From Sphingomonas dokdonensis (GTDB lineage Bacteria > Pseudomonadota > Alphaproteobacteria > Sphingomonadales > Sphingomonadaceae): 64,000 bases of DNA. The DNA is taken from NCBI RefSeq assembly GCF_002197685.1, contig NZ_NBBI01000001.1, forward strand, positions 186,001 through 250,000, written 5' to 3'. Positions within the stretch are counted from its first letter, which is position 1, and each line of letters opens with the position of its first letter. The notes beneath the pieces are model-generated. The model was given only the letters and a program-made list of their open reading frames with translations, was not told the origin of the DNA and did not search any database. Both the position numbers and the translations under genes were made by a program. This document shows positions 1 to 9,560 of this stretch, in pieces.

Positions 1-1765
1 CGTCGGTGAGCGTGTAATCGTGCACCGGACGATAGCCGAGCTCGCACCGGCCGCCCTTGCCGCCCCAGCCCTCAAAGGTGGCGGTCGTGTGCTTCATCCA
101 GTTGGCGTCGTCGCGCTCCGGATAATCCTCGTGCATGTGCGCGCCGCGGCTTTCCTTGCGGTTTTCCGCGCCGCGCATCGTCACGACCGCCTGGCTGATG
201 AGGTTGTCGAGTTCCAGCGTCTCGACCAGATCGGTGTTCCAGATCAGCGAGCGATCGGTAATGCCGATGTCTTCCATCGACTTGTAGATCGCGTCGATCT
301 TGGTCACGCCCTCGGCCAGCAGCTCGCTGTCGCGGAACACGGCGGCGTGGCGCTGCATGGTCTTCTGCATCTCGGCGCGGATCTTCGCAGTGGGCGAGCC
401 CCCGGTGGCGTTGCGGAAATGGTCGAGACGCGCGAGTGCCATCTCCTCCGAGCCCTTGGGCAGCGGATTGTGCGACGTGTTCGGCTTCAGCGTTTCCTTG
501 AGGCGCAGCCCGGTCGCCCGGCCGAACACGACAAGGTCGATCAGCGAGTTGGAGCCCAGCCGGTTGGCGCCGTGCACCGACACACAGGCCGCTTCGCCGA
601 CCGCGAACAGGCCGGGGACCACCGCGTCCGGGTTGCCGTCCTTTAGCTGGACGACCTCGCCGTGATAGTTCGTGGGGATGCCGCCCATGTTGTAGTGGAC
701 GGTGGGCGTAACGGGGAGCGGCTGACGCGTGAGATCGACGCCGGCGAAGATCTTGCCCGTCTCGGTGATGCCCGGCAGACGCTCCGCCAGCACCTTGGGA
801 TCGATGTGATCGAGGTGCAGGAAGATGTGATCCTTGTCCTTGCCGACGCCGCGGCCCTCGCGCATTTCCGCTGCCATCGAACGCGACACGACGTCGCGGC
901 TGGCAAGATCCTTTGCGCTCGGCGCGTAACGCTCCATGAAGCGCTCGCCCTCGGAATTGGTCAGATAGCCGCCTTCGCCACGTGCGCCCTCGGTGATGAG
1001 AACGCCCGCGCCGTAGATGCCGGTCGGGTGGAACTGCACGAACTCCATGTCCTGCAGCGGCAGGCCGGCACGCAGCGCCATGCCGTTGCCGTCACCGGTG
1101 CACGTGTGTGCCGACGTTGCCGACTGGTACACGCGGCCGCCGCCGCCCGTTGCCAGCACGACCGAGTGCGCGCGGAAGCGGTGGATCTGCCCCGTTTCCA
1201 TGTTCAGCGCGATCACGCCGCGGCAGGCGCCATTCTCCATGATGAGATCGAGCGCGAAATATTCGATGTAGAAGTCCGCATCATACTTCAGCGACTGCTG
1301 GTACAGCGCGTGCAGCATGGCGTGGCCGGTACGGTCGGCCGCGGCACAGGTGCGCTGCACCGGCGGGCCTTCGCCCATGTTCTGCATGTGGCCGCCGAAC
1401 GGGCGCTGGTAGATCGTCCCGTTGTCGTTGCGGCTGAACGGCACGCCGGCGTGCTCCAGCTCGTACACCGCAGCCGGTGCCTCGCGCACCATATATTCGA
1501 TCGCGTCCTGGTCGCCGAGCCAGTCGGAACCCTTGACGGTATCGTACATGTGCCACGACCAGTGATCGGGCGAATTGTTGCCCAGGCTCGCTGCGATGCC
1601 GCCCTGCGCCGCCACCGTGTGGCTGCGGGTCGGGAACACCTTGGTGATGCAGGCGGTCTTCAGGCCGCTTTCGGCGATGCCCATCGTGGCGCGCAGGCCG
1701 GAGCCGCCGGCGCCGACGACGACCGCGTCATAGGTATGGTCGATGATCTGGTAAGCGGCGGGCAT
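1..1765 (-). CDS. sdhA: Succinate dehydrogenase flavoprotein subunit, partial
   Basis: FAD-containing catalytic subunit of complex II, which oxidises succinate to fumarate on the cytoplasmic face of the inner membrane. The reverse-strand reading gives about 588 residues. They begin with the Rossmann motif [10 protein letters not shown] and the flavinylation stretch [10 protein letters not shown], whose His carries the covalent FAD. Further in are HPTGIYGAG, the active-site Arg region EGARGEGG, and [10 protein letters not shown]. The family is about 600 residues, so only the C-terminal tail is cut off by the window edge. The ATG at 1765 overlaps the sdhD stop as ATGA, indicating translational coupling in an sdhC-sdhD-sdhA operon. 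Identity is secure. Confidence 0.97.
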   Translation of the reverse strand, partial: MPAAYQIIDHTYDAVVVGAGGSGLRATMGIAESGLKTACITKVFPTRSHTVAAQGGIAASLGNNSPDHWSWHMYDTVKGSDWLGDQDAIEYMVREAPAAVYELEHAGVPFSRNDNGTIYQRPFGGHMQNMGEGPPVQRTCAAADRTGHAMLHALYQQSLKYDADFYIEYFALDLIMENGACRGVIALNMETGQIHRFRAHSVVLATGGGGRVYQSATSAHTCTGDGNGMALRAGLPLQDMEFVQFHPTGIYGAGVLITEGARGEGGYLTNSEGERFMERYAPSAKDLASRDVVSRSMAAEMREGRGVGKDKDHIFLHLDHIDPKVLAERLPGITETGKIFAGVDLTRQPLPVTPTVHYNMGGIPTNYHGEVVQLKDGNPDAVVPGLFAVGEAACVSVHGANRLGSNSLIDLVVFGRATGLRLKETLKPNTSHNPLPKGSEEMALARLDHFRNATGGSPTAKIRAEMQKTMQRHAAVFRDSELLAEGVTKIDAIYKSMEDIGITDRSLIWNTDLVETLELDNLISQAVVTMRGAENRKESRGAHMHEDYPERDDANWMKHTTATFEGWGGKGGRCELGYRPVHDYTLTD

Positions 1766-2145
1766 CAATTCGCTCCGAAGGCGATCTTGAGGATCGCGAA
1801 GATGGCGGTGCCGGTGACGGCAGCGGTGAACAGGTTGAGCGCGACCATCGCGACTACGCGGCGCTCGTCGCGCTGGTAGTCCTCGATCACGACCTGCAGG
1901 CCCATGCGGAAGTGATAGAAAACCGACAGGACCAGCAGCAGCATCGGCACCGCGACCCAGGCAGTCGACATCCATTCGCGCATCGCGCCGTAATCATAGC
2001 CCGGACGGCGCGCGAGCGAGATCAGCAGCCAGCTCATCAGCAGGATGTTGGACCCGGCAGTGATTTTCTGGTGCCACCAGTGATGCGGGCCGGCGTGTGC
2101 GCTGCCCAGGCCGCGGACGCGGCCGATCGAGGTTCCCGAACCCAT
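1765..2145 (-). CDS. sdhD: Succinate dehydrogenase membrane anchor subunit
   Basis: 126-residue hydrophobic anchor of complex II that, with SdhC, holds haem b and the ubiquinone site. It starts [17 protein letters not shown] and has three predicted membrane segments. The segment [13 protein letters not shown] carries the conserved Asp-Tyr pair near the quinone pocket. Its ATG overlaps the sdhC stop (TAATG) and its TGA overlaps the sdhA start (ATGA), so the three genes form a tightly coupled operon. Confidence 0.93.
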   Translation of the reverse strand: MGSGTSIGRVRGLGSAHAGPHHWWHQKITAGSNILLMSWLLISLARRPGYDYGAMREWMSTAWVAVPMLLLVLSVFYHFRMGLQVVIEDYQRDERRVVAMVALNLFTAAVTGTAIFAILKIAFGAN

Positions 2146-2570
2146 TACTTGGTCCCCACGTAGAGCCAGAAAGCGAGCGTCAGCACAGTGGAGCCGACAA
2201 AGGTGAGCCGCGCCAGGTTCTGGTTCAGCTTCAGCTCGAACGCCGCGCCGGTGTCCAAGACGAGGTGGCGGATGCCGCTCATCATGTGCTGGAACAGCGA
2301 AAAGGTGAGGCCGACGCCGAGTACCCAGCCGATGATGTTGAGCCGCCCGTCGCTGAGCGTGAACACGTCGCGGAAGGTGGCATAGGCCGCATCGCCCGAC
2401 GCCAGCGCGGCAAGGAACCAGACGAGCAGCAACGCGCCGACCGTCGCCATGCCGCTGCCGGTGACGCGGTGCATGATCGACACCGTCATGGCAGGGCTCC
2501 ATTTGTAGTGGAGCGACATGGGGCCGCTGAACAGATGCGGGCTTTTCGGGCGGGCTGGTTTGGTGGCCAA
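2145..2570 (-). CDS. sdhC: Succinate dehydrogenase cytochrome b556 subunit
   Basis: Membrane subunit of complex II. The core is SLHYKWSPAMTVSIMHRVTGSG, followed by three membrane helices and the haem-ligand His in FSLFQHMMSGIRHLVLD. I chose a TTG start at 2570, which gives MATKPARPKSPHLFSGP before the core: SdhC proteins normally have an RP.SPHL N-terminus, and AGGAAACG lies just upstream. The alternative ATG at 2519 would remove that conserved segment. First gene of the sdhCDA operon; the promoter must lie between 2571 and the divergent chemoreceptor gene. Confidence 0.9.
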   Translation of the reverse strand: MATKPARPKSPHLFSGPMSLHYKWSPAMTVSIMHRVTGSGMATVGALLLVWFLAALASGDAAYATFRDVFTLSDGRLNIIGWVLGVGLTFSLFQHMMSGIRHLVLDTGAAFELKLNQNLARLTFVGSTVLTLAFWLYVGTK

Positions 2571-2686
2571 AGCTTGCGTTTCCTGCGGTGAGCCGACGAT
2601 TTGGGGCGGTCTATGAAACCCATGCGCCGATGTTGCAAGCGCGAGCGGTCTACTGCGAATCGATCGCAGGTCAGGCAGCCATGTCT

Positions 2687-2703
2687 CTAACCACGACTTA
2701 ACC
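2687..2703 (+). promoter_or_regulatory. CtrA-box-like site upstream of chemoreceptor gene
   Basis: The sequence CTAA-N7-TTAACC matches the alphaproteobacterial CtrA consensus TTAA-N7-TTAAC at all but one base. It lies about 47-63 bp upstream of the chemoreceptor start at 2750, in the sdhC/chemoreceptor divergent region. CtrA controls motility and chemotaxis genes in many alphaproteobacteria, and ctrA itself is in this window. Binding is inferred from the motif only. Confidence 0.5.
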
Positions 2704-2749
2704 AATGGCTTGGTAGCAGGGTGCCACGTCAACCACGGAGCGCAAGATC

Positions 2750-4105
2750 TTGCCCGTCGAATTGCCAACCGCGGGCGCGCTTGCCCGCACGATCGATCTG
2801 CAGGCCAGATTGCGCGTGTTCGACTTCGATGGAACGATGCGGCAGGCGAGCCGCGACGTGTGGCGGCTGATCGAGCCGGACGTGCGCGCGATCGCGGAAG
2901 CCTATTGGCAGCAGTGGCAACGTTTTTTCGATAACGGGCGGGGCTGGGCGGCACACGAAATTTCGAAGATGATCGATATCGGCTGCGAGTTCCTGCGTAA
3001 CCGGTTCCTGGACACCGAAGGCGTGGCGTGGATCGAATCGATCGAGCGATCGGTCGCCGCCGCCTACAAGGCGGAGGTGTCGCCGCTGGCGCTTCTTTCG
3101 ATGATCAGCGCAAGCGATCGGGCGGCGCTTAACGTTCTGATGACGCGGTGCGGTGCCGCCGACCCGCGCCTGGCGGCGTATGTCGACACGCTGATGCAAT
3201 TGTCGGCGCTGGAAGGTGAAATCACGGTGGCGCTGTTCGCCGAATATCGCACCTATAGCGCGCAGGTGGCCCGCGACAGGCTGGCGGCCGACTTTCAGGA
3301 GGGCATCGCGGCAACGGCGCAAGAGGCGACGCTTGAGGGCAGCGAACTGCGCGGGCAAGCCTCCACCGCTTCGCTGTCGGCGCGCGGCGTGCTGGGCAAA
3401 GCGAGCGAAGTCGCGGCCGCGGCCGAACAATCCGCGCTGGCAATGCGCGATGCGGCGGCCACCGCGGCCGGCCTGATCCGCGCGATCGAGGATGCGCGCG
3501 CCGAGGTGGAAGCTGCGGCCGAGATCGCGACGCGCGCGGCCGGGCAGGCCGATCAGGCGGTGGGCGTCAGCGAAGCGCTGAGCGATCACGCCAAGTCGAT
3601 CGAATCGATCCTGGGGCTGATCCGGGAGATCGCCGGCCAGACCAACCTGCTCGCGCTCAATGCCGCGATCGAGGCGGCGCGAGCCGGGGACGCGGGCCGC
3701 GGCTTCGCGGTGGTGGCGCAGGAGGTGAAGAGCCTCGCCAACCAGACGGCGCGCGCCACGGACGATATCGCCGCCAAGATCCGGGCGATTCAGGCGGCGA
3801 CCCGCGTCACCGTCGAGGCGAATGCCGGTATTCGCAGCACCATCGACGAGGTCCAGACCTCCGCCACGCGCATTCGTGGCGCCATGGAGGCGCAGGCGCA
3901 GACGGTAACGGCGATCACCGCGGCGGTCGACGAAACCGCGCTTGCCGCCGATTCCATGTCGGGCACGATCGCGGCGATCCACAGCGATACCGATGGGGTC
4001 GCGGTGGAGATCGACGCCCTTGGTGCCGGCTTCGATCGGCTGGCCGGGCGGCTGGGCGCGCTGAGTGGCCGGGCGGGCGACTTCGCAGCCCGCGTGGCCG
4101 TTTGA
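2750..4105 (+). CDS. Soluble methyl-accepting chemotaxis protein with globin-like N-terminus (copy 1)
   Basis: 451-residue chemoreceptor with no membrane segment, so it should act in the cytoplasm. Residues ~1-180 are helical and begin [20 protein letters not shown], resembling the globin-coupled-sensor (protoglobin) fold. Residues ~200-440 form the coiled-coil signalling domain, with hairpin tip [20 protein letters not shown] then [18 protein letters not shown] that contacts CheA/CheW. The start is a TTG with GGAG upstream at ~2737; no ATG fits the N-terminal domain. The proximal haem His expected of HemAT-like sensors is not apparent. It is followed 52 bp later by a paralogue with an almost identical signalling domain. 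No che genes are adjacent. The ligand is unknown. Confidence 0.85.
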   Translation: MPVELPTAGALARTIDLQARLRVFDFDGTMRQASRDVWRLIEPDVRAIAEAYWQQWQRFFDNGRGWAAHEISKMIDIGCEFLRNRFLDTEGVAWIESIERSVAAAYKAEVSPLALLSMISASDRAALNVLMTRCGAADPRLAAYVDTLMQLSALEGEITVALFAEYRTYSAQVARDRLAADFQEGIAATAQEATLEGSELRGQASTASLSARGVLGKASEVAAAAEQSALAMRDAAATAAGLIRAIEDARAEVEAAAEIATRAAGQADQAVGVSEALSDHAKSIESILGLIREIAGQTNLLALNAAIEAARAGDAGRGFAVVAQEVKSLANQTARATDDIAAKIRAIQAATRVTVEANAGIRSTIDEVQTSATRIRGAMEAQAQTVTAITAAVDETALAADSMSGTIAAIHSDTDGVAVEIDALGAGFDRLAGRLGALSGRAGDFAARVAV

Positions 4106-4157
4106 ACGACACCAAAAAATACGAACGCTGCCAAGGCGGTGTGCAGGAGAAATCACG

Positions 4158-5528
4158 ATGGTCAGCAGTGTCTTGGCGGAGGTGGCGTCACCAGATGGTG
4201 CGACCCGCTCATTCGCCGCGCATGTTCGCAATTACGATTGGGACGGCGACATAGGCGCTGCCGCCAGCGACATCACCGCACTCCTGTCGTCGGCGGATTG
4301 TTACCAGATTTCTGCCGAATTCTGGGCGCATTACTTGGGCGGCGCAGCGGCCCGGCATGTATCGTCGGCGGATAACGAAAGCTGGCTGGAGCGGCAGCGG
4401 ATCCGCAGCGCCCGTTACGTGGAAATCAAATACGCCGCGCCGTTCGACGACGCCTGGTATATCGCGGCGACCAAACATGCCGATGCGGCCTATGAGGCGG
4501 GCGTGCCCTTGGCGGTGTTGCTGACGTCGCTGGCTTATGCCCATGCCCGAACGCTGGCCTTGATCGAAACCCGGATCGCCGGCGATTGCGCGCGCATGCG
4601 GCGCTGCGCGGATGTGGTGCAGCGGCTCGCGCTGATCGAAGCTGACGTTATGGCAGCGCACATGGCGCACATCGTGCAACGGGAAGTTGCGGCGCAGCGC
4701 AGCGCGCAGGCGCAGGCCTTTCACGAGCATATCGCGGGTGCAATCGAGGGGGCGGCGGCGCTGGGGCAGCGGGTGCGCTCGCAAGCCACGACCGCAGCAT
4801 CGTCGGCAAGTGCGATCATTGGGCGCGGGGCCGAGGTGGCCGCCGCGTCCGAACAATCGGCATTGGCGATGCGCGACGCGGCATCGACCGCGGCTGGCTT
4901 GATCCGGGCGATCCAGGACGCGCGCGTCGAGGTGGAGGCCGCGGCAGAGATCGCGAGCCGGGCGGCCGGTCAGGCGGACCGCGCCGTCGGCGTCAGCGAG
5001 GCACTGAGCGACCATGCCAAGTCGATCGAGTCGATCTTGGCGCTGATCCGCGACATTGCCGGTCAAACGAACCTGCTAGCGCTGAACGCCACGATCGAGG
5101 CGGCGCGCGCGGGTGATGCGGGACGCGGCTTTGCGGTGGTGGCGCAAGAGGTGAAGAGCCTTGCCAACCAGACGGCGCGCGCCACCGACGATATCGCGGC
5201 CCAGATCGCCGCGATCCAGAATGCCGCACGCGTCACCGTTGATGCCAATAACGGCATTCGCGGCACCATCGATGAGGTGCAGAGTTCCGCCAGAAGCATT
5301 CGGCGCGCGATGGAGCTGCAAGGGCAGACCGTGACGGCGATCACCGCTGCGGTGGACCAGACCGCGCTGGCAGCCGACGCCACCGCCGGAAACATGGCGA
5401 CGATTATGCAGGAAGGGCAGGCATTTGCGCGCGATTTCGAGATCCTGGATGCCGAGTTTGCCGCCATTGACGATCGGCTGAGTACGCTGCGCACGGCCGC
5501 CGTGACATTCAGCGCGCAGGTCGCCTGA
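4158..5528 (+). CDS. Soluble methyl-accepting chemotaxis protein with globin-like N-terminus (copy 2)
   Basis: 456-residue paralogue of the preceding gene. The ATG at 4158 follows AGGAGA at a good distance, so longer readings starting inside the upstream gene are unlikely. The N-terminal ~190 residues ([17 protein letters not shown]... then [19 protein letters not shown]) fit a globin-like sensor but differ strongly from copy 1. The signalling half is nearly the same, including the hairpin tip with one change, [16 protein letters not shown]. Where HemAT-type sensors have the haem His before the conserved Trp-Tyr, this protein has RYVEIKY. There are no membrane segments. The pair looks like a tandem duplication with a diverged sensor and a conserved output. 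Confidence 0.85.
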   Translation: MVSSVLAEVASPDGATRSFAAHVRNYDWDGDIGAAASDITALLSSADCYQISAEFWAHYLGGAAARHVSSADNESWLERQRIRSARYVEIKYAAPFDDAWYIAATKHADAAYEAGVPLAVLLTSLAYAHARTLALIETRIAGDCARMRRCADVVQRLALIEADVMAAHMAHIVQREVAAQRSAQAQAFHEHIAGAIEGAAALGQRVRSQATTAASSASAIIGRGAEVAAASEQSALAMRDAASTAAGLIRAIQDARVEVEAAAEIASRAAGQADRAVGVSEALSDHAKSIESILALIRDIAGQTNLLALNATIEAARAGDAGRGFAVVAQEVKSLANQTARATDDIAAQIAAIQNAARVTVDANNGIRGTIDEVQSSARSIRRAMELQGQTVTAITAAVDQTALAADATAGNMATIMQEGQAFARDFEILDAEFAAIDDRLSTLRTAAVTFSAQVA

Positions 5529-5594
5529 CGCAAAGAGACGGTACTGCTCCCGCGATGAATTGAGCCAGGGCGCAAGGCCCCTTATGGCGAGGGC

Positions 5595-6296
5595 ATGACC
5601 AACATTCTTCTTACCGGCGCATCGCGCGGGATCGGCGCTGCTATTCGCGCGGCGATCGCGCCCGCTGCCACAATTGTCGGCCAGGCAACGCGTGCGATCG
5701 ATGGCCTCGTCGCAGCGGACCTTGATGAGCCCGGCGCGGCTGCGACGCTGTGGCAGGAGGCGCTGGACCAGCTCGGCAGCGTGGACGTGCTGATCAACAA
5801 CGCCGGCGTGTTCGAGGCGAATCCGCTCGACGGCGACGATGCGGCTTGGCTGGCAGGGTGGGAGCGCACCATGCGGATCAATCTCACGGCCTCTGCCGAA
5901 TTGTGCCGCCTGGCGGTGCGCCACTGGCAAGCGCGCGGTGTGCCGGGGCGGATCGTCAATGTGGCAAGCCGCGCCGCTTATCGCGGCGACAGCCCGGCGC
6001 ACTGGCATTATGCCGCCGCCAAGGCCGGTATGGTCGCCATGACGAAGACGATCGCGCGTGGCTATGCGAAGGAAGGCATTCTGGCTTTCGCGATCTGCCC
6101 CGGCTTCACCATGACCGGCATGGCCGACGAGTATCTGGCGAGCCGCGGCGGGGACAAGCTGCTCGCCGATATTCCGCTGGGGCGCGTCGCGATGCCCGAC
6201 GAGGTGGCGGAGATGGCGCGGTGGCTGGCGCTCGATGCGCCGGCCTCGATGACGGGCGCGGTGCTCGATGTGAACGGGGCGAGCTATGTCCGCTGA
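5595..6296 (+). CDS. SDR family NAD(P)-dependent oxidoreductase
   Basis: 233-residue classical short-chain dehydrogenase. It has the cofactor motif TGASRGIG at residues 7-14, NNAG for the central sheet, a Ser in NVASRAA, and the YxxxK catalytic pair in HYAAAKAG. The C-terminal half has the usual CPGFTMTGM and GAVLDVNGA segments. The ATG is preceded by GAGGGC. Its 3' end overlaps prmA by 11 bp, so the two are probably co-transcribed. The substrate cannot be told from sequence. Confidence 0.88.
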   Translation: MTNILLTGASRGIGAAIRAAIAPAATIVGQATRAIDGLVAADLDEPGAAATLWQEALDQLGSVDVLINNAGVFEANPLDGDDAAWLAGWERTMRINLTASAELCRLAVRHWQARGVPGRIVNVASRAAYRGDSPAHWHYAAAKAGMVAMTKTIARGYAKEGILAFAICPGFTMTGMADEYLASRGGDKLLADIPLGRVAMPDEVAEMARWLALDAPASMTGAVLDVNGASYVR

Positions 6297-7224
6297 CAGC
6301 TGGCGCGTCACCCTGCCGTGCACCCGTGCGGAGGCCGAGGCGATCGATGCCGCGGACGACCTGGCGATCGACGCGGTGCTGATGACCACCGAAGAGGTGG
6401 AGGACGATGTCGAACGCTGGCGGCTCGACGCCTACATGGAAGACGAGCCGAGCGACGCGATGCTGGCGGCGCTGCGCGCGCTGGTGCCGAGTGCCGCGGG
6501 TACCCCGGCCGAGGTTACGGCGCTCAGCCCGCAGGATTGGGTCGCCATGTCGCAGGAGGGGCTGGAGCCGATCCGCGAAGGGCGCTTCGTGGTGCACACC
6601 AGCGCCCATCCGACTGCGGCGCCTGAAGGTGGGCGTGCCCTGCTGATCGACGCCGGGCGTGCATTCGGGACAGGCCATCATGCGACGACGAGCGGCTGCC
6701 TAGCGATGCTCGACGGGCTGGCGGGCAGGTCCTTCCGCAACGTGATCGACGTTGGCACCGGTACGGGCGTGCTGGCCTTTGCGGCGGCGCATCTCTGGCC
6801 CGACGCCGCCATCACCGCGACCGACATCGATCCCGCCGCCGTCGATGTGACGCGGGAAAACGCTGCGGCCAATCAGGTCGATGGTGTCGAACTGATCGTC
6901 GCGGACGGCGCGCTGAACGATGCGATCACGGCGCGCGCGCCGTATGATCTGGTGATTGCCAATATTCTGGCGGGTCCTTTGGTGTCGATGGCTCCGGAAC
7001 TGGCGGCGATTGCCGATGCGAACGCGAGGATCCTGCTCGCCGGCCTGCTGGAAACGCAGCGCGAGGCCGTGGTGGCTGCCTTTGCCGCTTGCGGCGTCAC
7101 GCTCGACACACTGGATCGCCGCGGCGACTGGACGATCTTGCGCCTGACCGCCGGCGCCGACCGCTTCGTACCGCAGAGCCCGCCCGACCCCAAGGGGCGC
7201 GACGGCTGGGCGCTGGACATCTGA
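6286..7224 (+). CDS. prmA: Ribosomal protein L11 methyltransferase
   Basis: 312-residue SAM-dependent methyltransferase that trimethylates ribosomal protein L11. The N-terminal ~100 residues are the substrate-recognition domain typical of alphaproteobacterial PrmA (TTEEVEDDVERWRLDAYM). Then come the family signature RAFGTGHHATTSGCL, SAM motif I VIDVGTGTGVLAFAA, and the motif IV stretch VIANILAGPLV. It starts inside the end of the upstream SDR gene. A hairpin terminator at 7231-7260 separates it from convergent phhA. Confidence 0.95.
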   Translation: MSADSWRVTLPCTRAEAEAIDAADDLAIDAVLMTTEEVEDDVERWRLDAYMEDEPSDAMLAALRALVPSAAGTPAEVTALSPQDWVAMSQEGLEPIREGRFVVHTSAHPTAAPEGGRALLIDAGRAFGTGHHATTSGCLAMLDGLAGRSFRNVIDVGTGTGVLAFAAAHLWPDAAITATDIDPAAVDVTRENAAANQVDGVELIVADGALNDAITARAPYDLVIANILAGPLVSMAPELAAIADANARILLAGLLETQREAVVAAFAACGVTLDTLDRRGDWTILRLTAGADRFVPQSPPDPKGRDGWALDI

Positions 7225-7230
7225 GCCGGG

Positions 7231-7260
7231 GGCGCACGGCTGGGATCAGCCGTGCGCGCC
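7231..7260. terminator. Bidirectional hairpin between prmA and phhA
   Basis: The arms GCGCACGGCTG and CAGCCGTGCGC pair perfectly around a GGAT loop and overlap the phhA stop codon. No long T-tract is present, so it is a hairpin consistent with a shared terminator for the convergent genes. Confidence 0.6.
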
Positions 7261-8118
7261 GGTCTTTGCGGTGGCATAATGCTGCGTGCCGCGGGTGATC
7301 ACTTCGTCATCGCTGACGATCTGCGCCACCGCGATTTCGGGCTGCTGTTTGATCTGCTCGTACAGCGGCGCGAAGTCCGTTTCGACCGTGGCACGCAGCA
7401 ATTCGTCGAAGCTCGGGATGACGAAGTAATTCTGCTGGAAATCGTCGATCCGGTAATCCGTGCGCATCACGCGGGCGAGGTCGAACTTCAGGCGGTGCGG
7501 TGACGGATCGTCGAGCGCGAAGCGGCTTTCGGCATAGCTCGACACGATGCCTGAGCCATAGATGCGCAGCCCGTCTGGTTCCGCGATCAGGCCGAACTCG
7601 ACCGTGTACCAATAGAGCCGCCCGAGATACTTCAGCGCGTCATGCTGCATGGCGCGCTGTCCGCCGCGGCCGTACGCTTCCAGGTAATCGGCAAAGACCG
7701 GATCCGCGAGCATCGGTACATGGCCGAAGACATCGTGGAAGACGTCGGGCTCCTGCAGATAGTCGAGTTGATCGGGGCGGCGGATGAAATTGCCTGCGAC
7801 GAAGCGGCGGTTGGCCATGTGGTCGAAGAACACGTCGTCCGGCACCAGGCCCGGCACGGCGACGACTTGCCAACCAGTGAGCTTCATCAGCCGATCGGAT
7901 AACTCCTCGAAATCGGGAATGCCCGGTTTCGACAGCTTCAGGACATCAAGCCCGCGCAGCCATGCGTCCGATGCGCGGCCCGGGAGCAGCTTTGCCTGGC
8001 GCGCGAACAGCGTGTCCCAAGTGGCGTGATCCTCGGGCGTGTAGTGCGCCCAATCCTGCGGGATCGTCCAGTCGGCGGCGACGCCGGCAGGCGGGGTGGC
8101 GGGTGATGTATCAGCCAT
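7246..8118 (-). CDS. phhA: Phenylalanine 4-monooxygenase
   Basis: About 290-residue aromatic amino acid hydroxylase that converts phenylalanine to tyrosine using tetrahydrobiopterin and non-haem iron. The iron-binding facial triad is visible: two His in QEPDVFHDVFGHVPML and a Glu further on in WYTVEFGLI. The bacterial monodomain length lacks the ACT regulatory domain of the animal enzyme. I start at the ATG at 8118 (MADTSPATPP); an in-frame GTG at 8142 is possible but adds atypical residues. The gene is monocistronic, with its promoter in 8119-8238. Confidence 0.93.
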   Translation of the reverse strand: MADTSPATPPAGVAADWTIPQDWAHYTPEDHATWDTLFARQAKLLPGRASDAWLRGLDVLKLSKPGIPDFEELSDRLMKLTGWQVVAVPGLVPDDVFFDHMANRRFVAGNFIRRPDQLDYLQEPDVFHDVFGHVPMLADPVFADYLEAYGRGGQRAMQHDALKYLGRLYWYTVEFGLIAEPDGLRIYGSGIVSSYAESRFALDDPSPHRLKFDLARVMRTDYRIDDFQQNYFVIPSFDELLRATVETDFAPLYEQIKQQPEIAVAQIVSDDEVITRGTQHYATAKTGAHG

Positions 8119-8186
8119 GAACAGGACATAGCATGGCGTCACCCGGCTTCAAGATAGTTGCGTTTGTAACTAGCCGCTGGAGAGGT

Positions 8187-8224
8187 GGCGGCGCGTCGAC
8201 ACCTCGTCATGCCAACGCGCCGCC
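8187..8224. terminator. Hairpin downstream of nrdB
   Basis: GGCGGCGCG and CGCGCCGCC are perfect 9-bp arms separated by 20 bases, ending 14 bases past the nrdB stop. There is no T-tract. It may end the nrdB transcript or form part of the phhA upstream region. Confidence 0.35.
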
Positions 8225-8238
8225 ATGTGCTTGAGCGC

Positions 8239-9294
8239 TTACTCCGCCGCGACGCCGGCGCGCGAGAACATGTCGCCGTCGTCGCTCGGGTCCTCGTTCG
8301 CGGCCGGGGCGACCTTGGCCTTCTGCCGCTTGTCGAACGAATCCCACACGTCGTTCCACTGGCCCTTGGTCGCGGCCTTGGAATATTCGGTCGCGCGGGT
8401 TTCGAAGAAGTTCGCGTGCTCCACGCCGTTCAGCAGCGGCGTGAGCCACGGGATCGGGTGTTCGTCGATCATGTAGATCGGCTTCAGGCCCAGCTGCCCC
8501 AGCCGCCAGTCGGCGATGTAGCGGATGTACTTCTTGATGTCCTTGGGCTTCATCCCCTCGACGGGGCCCATTTCGAAGGCGAGGTCGATGAAATTGTCCT
8601 CGAGCCGGATGGTCGTCTGGCACACGTCTGCGATATCGTCCTTCACCGCCTTGGTCAGGCACTGGCGCTCCTGGCAGAAGGCGTGGAACATGCGGATGAT
8701 GCCCTCGCAATGCAGGCTCTCGTCGCGCACCGACCAGCTGACGATCTGCCCCATGCCCTTCATCTTGTTGAAGCGCGGGAAGTTCATCAGCATCGCGAAG
8801 CTGGCGAACAGCTGCACGCCCTCGGTGAAGCCGCCGAACATGGCGAGCGTGCGGGCGATATCCTCGTCGCTGTCGACGCCGAAGTTCTGCATGTAATCAT
8901 GCTTGTCCTTCAGCTCGGCATATTCGAGGAACGCGCCATATTCGCTTTCCGGCATGCCGATCGTGTCGAGCAGGTGGCTGTACGCCGCGATGTGCACCGT
9001 TTCCATGTTGCTGAACGCGGTCAGCATCATCTTGATCTCGGTCGGCTTGAACACGCGGCCGTATTTCTCGTGGTAGCAATCCTGCACCTCGACATCGGCC
9101 TGGGTGAAGAAGCGGAAGATCTGCGTCAGCAGGTTGCGCTCGTGATCGGTCAGCTTCTGCGCCCAGTCGCGGCAATCCTCACCCAGCGGCACTTCTTCGG
9201 GCAGCCAGTGAAGCTGCTGCTGACGCTTCCAATATTCGAATGCCCAGGGGTATTCGAACGGCTTGTACTGCTTGGAGGCTTGAAGGAGGGGCAT
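8239..9294 (-). CDS. nrdB: Class Ia ribonucleotide-diphosphate reductase beta subunit
   Basis: 351-residue R2 subunit that houses the di-iron centre and tyrosyl radical used by NrdA. The iron-ligand cluster SNMETVHIAAYSHLLD gives Glu98, His101 and the radical Tyr105; the second set is in RDESLHCEG. GGAG sits upstream of the ATG. There is no ATP-cone at the N-terminus. Two small membrane-protein genes lie directly upstream on the same strand and may be co-transcribed. nrdA is about 2 kb further upstream, not adjacent as in most nrdAB operons. Confidence 0.96.
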   Translation of the reverse strand: MPLLQASKQYKPFEYPWAFEYWKRQQQLHWLPEEVPLGEDCRDWAQKLTDHERNLLTQIFRFFTQADVEVQDCYHEKYGRVFKPTEIKMMLTAFSNMETVHIAAYSHLLDTIGMPESEYGAFLEYAELKDKHDYMQNFGVDSDEDIARTLAMFGGFTEGVQLFASFAMLMNFPRFNKMKGMGQIVSWSVRDESLHCEGIIRMFHAFCQERQCLTKAVKDDIADVCQTTIRLEDNFIDLAFEMGPVEGMKPKDIKKYIRYIADWRLGQLGLKPIYMIDEHPIPWLTPLLNGVEHANFFETRATEYSKAATKGQWNDVWDSFDKRQKAKVAPAANEDPSDDGDMFSRAGVAAE

Positions 9295-9359
9295 GGGTTA
9301 CTCCGAACGGTAATTGGCAAAATTCATGAACGTGATGCGTGTCGGGCATAAAGGCGGGG

Positions 9360-9560
9360 TCATCCGCCGGTGCTCCACTGCCACATGGCGGTGGCGCTCA
9401 TGGCGAGCACGACGCCGCCGGCGAGGGCCATGATGCCGATCATGCGAAAGGCATAAACCTGCCCCGCACTGCGCGGTCGGGCGAGCGCGAGCAGCAGGCC
9501 GGCGCCGACCAGCGCGAAGGCGAGCGCGAAGGCATACATGGCAAGGATCTGCCACGTCAT
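9360..9560 (-). CDS. Small two-helix membrane protein
   Basis: 66 residues beginning MTWQILAMYAFALAFALVG. Two hydrophobic segments span about residues 4-25 and 40-60 and are separated by a short basic loop (RPRSAGQVYAFR). The ATG overlaps the stop of the upstream lipoprotein-like gene as ATGA, so the two are translated together. The nrdB start is 65 bp downstream. I do not recognise a family. The coupling suggests the two small proteins act as a pair. Confidence 0.6.
   Translation of the reverse strand: MTWQILAMYAFALAFALVGAGLLLALARPRSAGQVYAFRMIGIMALAGGVVLAMSATAMWQWSTGG

Noticed and set aside
662..1879. A 405-residue plus-strand frame over sdhA
   Set aside because: sdhA on the minus strand has full family motifs through the same bases.
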